Source of the DNA: Promethearchaeota archaeon
Lineage (GTDB): Archaea; Asgardarchaeota; Lokiarchaeia; Sigynarchaeales; SOKP01
DNA length: 7,634 nt
Direction: 5' to 3'
Assembly: GCA_030668025.1 (NCBI GenBank)
Contig: DAOUUT010000183.1
Location: forward strand, 1 to 7,634
Shown: one piece after another, positions 6,202 through 7,634 of the stretch
Position numbering within the stretch: position 1 is the stretch's first letter
Layout: the number at the start of each line of letters is the position of its first letter
Made by a program: the position numbers and the translations under genes
The notes under the pieces: model-generated
Told to the model about the DNA's origin: nothing
The model's database searches: none
What the model saw: only the letters and a program-made list of their open reading frames with translations

Positions 6202-6360
6202 TCCTATTTCTTATTGGTATTAAGCTTTAATTTTTTGAGAAAAGAATTTTGATGAACACTTTGATCCTATACATTTATTAATAAAGAAGCCCAAATCTAT
6301 TTCATATTTTTAACAACTTATTTTAAAACTTATAGGATTGACAATTAAAATTGAGATAAA
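6202..6360 (+). promoter_or_regulatory. Gap with T-run, inverted repeat and promoter of the MFS gene
   Basis: The T-run TAATTTTTTG near 6229-6238 probably ends the kinase-like transcript. ATCCTATA (6264-6271) and TATAGGAT (6331-6338) are a perfect 8-bp inverted repeat with 59 bp between the arms. The right arm overlaps the best TATA candidate, CTTATA at 6329-6334, centred about 29 bp before the MFS ATG; TTTTAAAA at 6321-6328 is the alternative. A regulator binding the arms could block TBP, but an 8-bp repeat is not rare by chance in such AT-rich DNA. No strong Shine-Dalgarno site precedes the ATG. Confidence 0.35.
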
Positions 6361-7634
6361 ATGACTGAAAAAAATAACGAGAATCTAATTAATAATTCAA
6401 AATCTTACTTTAAATATTTAATATTTGTCTTGATGCTCGTTCAAATACTTGATACATATAGTACTATTTATCCCGGTTCAATTCCTTCTTTGATTGTGGC
6501 TGAATTTTTAGGTGGATTACCAACAAATGAAGCTAATTCTACGATAGCCTTGGCAGGGAGTATAACATCAATAGGAATGTATTTTCTTTTTTTCAATCAA
6601 TATTTAGTAGATATTGTTGGTAGAAAATTAATGTTGGCTATTACCGTTGTTGGGATGAGCATCTCGTCGTTAGGTATGTTTTTATCTGTTAATTATGTAA
6701 TGTACGTATCTTTTGGGTTTCTCTTGAACTTTTTCTTTATGAGCGACATTTGGCTGATTTATATAAATGAAGAGTCAAAAACGAATAAACGAGCTTTAAA
6801 TTCAAATATAATAATGATGGTTGGATTAGTAGGGGCGATAATAATGGTAATCTGTCGTTTTATTTTTATAACAGATGTATCCCCTAATTGGAGGGGAATG
6901 ACCTTATTTCCGGTAATTTTAGGAATTCCACTATCCATTCTAATTTATTTCACTCTTAAAGAATCTTCAAAGTTTCAGGTCATGAAAGAAAATAAGGAAC
7001 AAAAATCTCGAACATTTATTGGAGATATAAAATCACTTTTTCAAATAGATGATCGCAAACCTTATGTAATAATCTTAATCATTTCTTTTTTGTTTGGTTT
7101 TTCAAATCTATTCATAGGATTATTTGAAAAATATATTGCTGATATAGGGACAATTTCTCAGACACTGGTTACTATTATATTCTTTTTAACAATATTCACA
7201 GTAATGATTGCATACCTAATAAACGGATTTCTGGCTGATAGGATTGGAAGGAAGCCATTATTATACCTATGGTCGTGTTTATTGCCAATATCAGTAATAA
7301 TATGGGTATTTGGCGCGATGAGTTCTCAAAGTGCGTTTCTAATTGTCTTCATTGGCTACGCTATAAGCCATATCTCTTTTTGGGGGTTATGGGGGGTGAT
7401 TAGACTTATTACGTTAGAATTGGTGCCAACTGATAAAAGAGGAACTGGTCTCGGATTTAGAAGCTTAATAGGGGCTTTTGGTACAACTCTTGGATTGTTA
7501 TTGAGTAGCTTATCCATTCTAGCATTCGGTTTAGGTGCTACTTTTATTACTTTTGTAATAGTAAATCTTGTAATAATTCCCTTAGGGTATTTTTTTATTA
7601 AGGAGACTAAAGGCGTAGATTTAGCTGAAATTAA
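6361..7634 (+). CDS. MFS transporter (sugar-porter type), 3' end cut by the window edge
   Basis: The frame is open from the ATG at 6361 to the window end, 424 codons; an in-frame TGA lies six bases before the ATG, so this start is the first possible. It encodes a hydrophobic protein with about 12 spans. The loop 2-3 motif of major facilitator proteins appears in both halves: LVDIVGRK at 82-89 and NGFLADRIGRKP at 288-299. ELVPTDKRGTG at 353-363 resembles the E-x-P-x-x-x-R element of sugar and organic-ion porters, and the tail KETKGVDLAEI at 414-424 matches the usual ETKG-x-x-LxEI ending. Only a few residues are therefore likely to be missing. A charged cytoplasmic loop lies between the halves, about 200-230. 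It should be a proton- or solute-coupled transporter in the cell membrane. The substrate (sugar, organic acid or drug) cannot be told from sequence. Confidence 0.9.
   Translation, partial: MTEKNNENLINNSKSYFKYLIFVLMLVQILDTYSTIYPGSIPSLIVAEFLGGLPTNEANSTIALAGSITSIGMYFLFFNQYLVDIVGRKLMLAITVVGMSISSLGMFLSVNYVMYVSFGFLLNFFFMSDIWLIYINEESKTNKRALNSNIIMMVGLVGAIIMVICRFIFITDVSPNWRGMTLFPVILGIPLSILIYFTLKESSKFQVMKENKEQKSRTFIGDIKSLFQIDDRKPYVIILIISFLFGFSNLFIGLFEKYIADIGTISQTLVTIIFFLTIFTVMIAYLINGFLADRIGRKPLLYLWSCLLPISVIIWVFGAMSSQSAFLIVFIGYAISHISFWGLWGVIRLITLELVPTDKRGTGLGFRSLIGAFGTTLGLLLSSLSILAFGLGATFITFVIVNLVIIPLGYFFIKETKGVDLAEI

Overview
The window is an AT-rich stretch with seven protein genes, all on the + strand. 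The outer two are cut by the window edges. A tetraether lipid synthase (Tes-type radical SAM) gene, T-rich gene ends and TATA-like boxes placed about 28-30 bp before start codons all point to an archaeon. The low GC, heavy AGA/AAA codon use and gene mix would suit an Asgard archaeon such as Lokiarchaeia. That placement is a guess; the sequence itself supports only 'AT-rich archaeon'.

Layout: (1) 1-1260, nicotinate phosphoribosyltransferase, N-terminus missing (NAD salvage). (2) 1375-2172, an enoyl-CoA hydratase/isomerase (crotonase) family protein that lacks both hydratase glutamates and has a PaaG-like aspartate. (3) 2173-2403, a 231-bp gap holding a possible branched RNA fold, a hairpin followed by a T-tract, and the likely promoter of the next gene. 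(4) 2404-4137, Tes, which joins phytanyl chains of archaeal lipids. (5) 4143-4430, an unrecognised 95-residue helical protein whose ribosome-binding site lies in the last codons of tes, so the two are probably translationally coupled. (6) 4535-5044, a single protein with two MoaD/ThiS-like (ubiquitin-fold) domains; only the second ends in Gly-Gly. (7) 5110-6201, a multi-span membrane protein of the dolichol kinase/phytol kinase/Dgk1 family. (8) 6361 to the window end, an MFS transporter of the sugar-porter type that is nearly complete.

Two genes deal directly or probably with isoprenoid lipids: tes (membrane-spanning tetraethers) and the polyprenol-kinase-like protein (activation or salvage of an isoprenoid alcohol). 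They are separated by promoters, terminator-like hairpins and the MoaD-like gene, so they form a loose neighbourhood and not one operon. The only tight transcriptional and translational unit visible is tes plus the 95-residue gene. No mobile element, CRISPR array, tRNA or rRNA was seen.

The points most worth a second look are the unknown protein coupled to tes, the tandem MoaD-like fusion, the altered active site of the crotonase, and the structured gap in front of tes.
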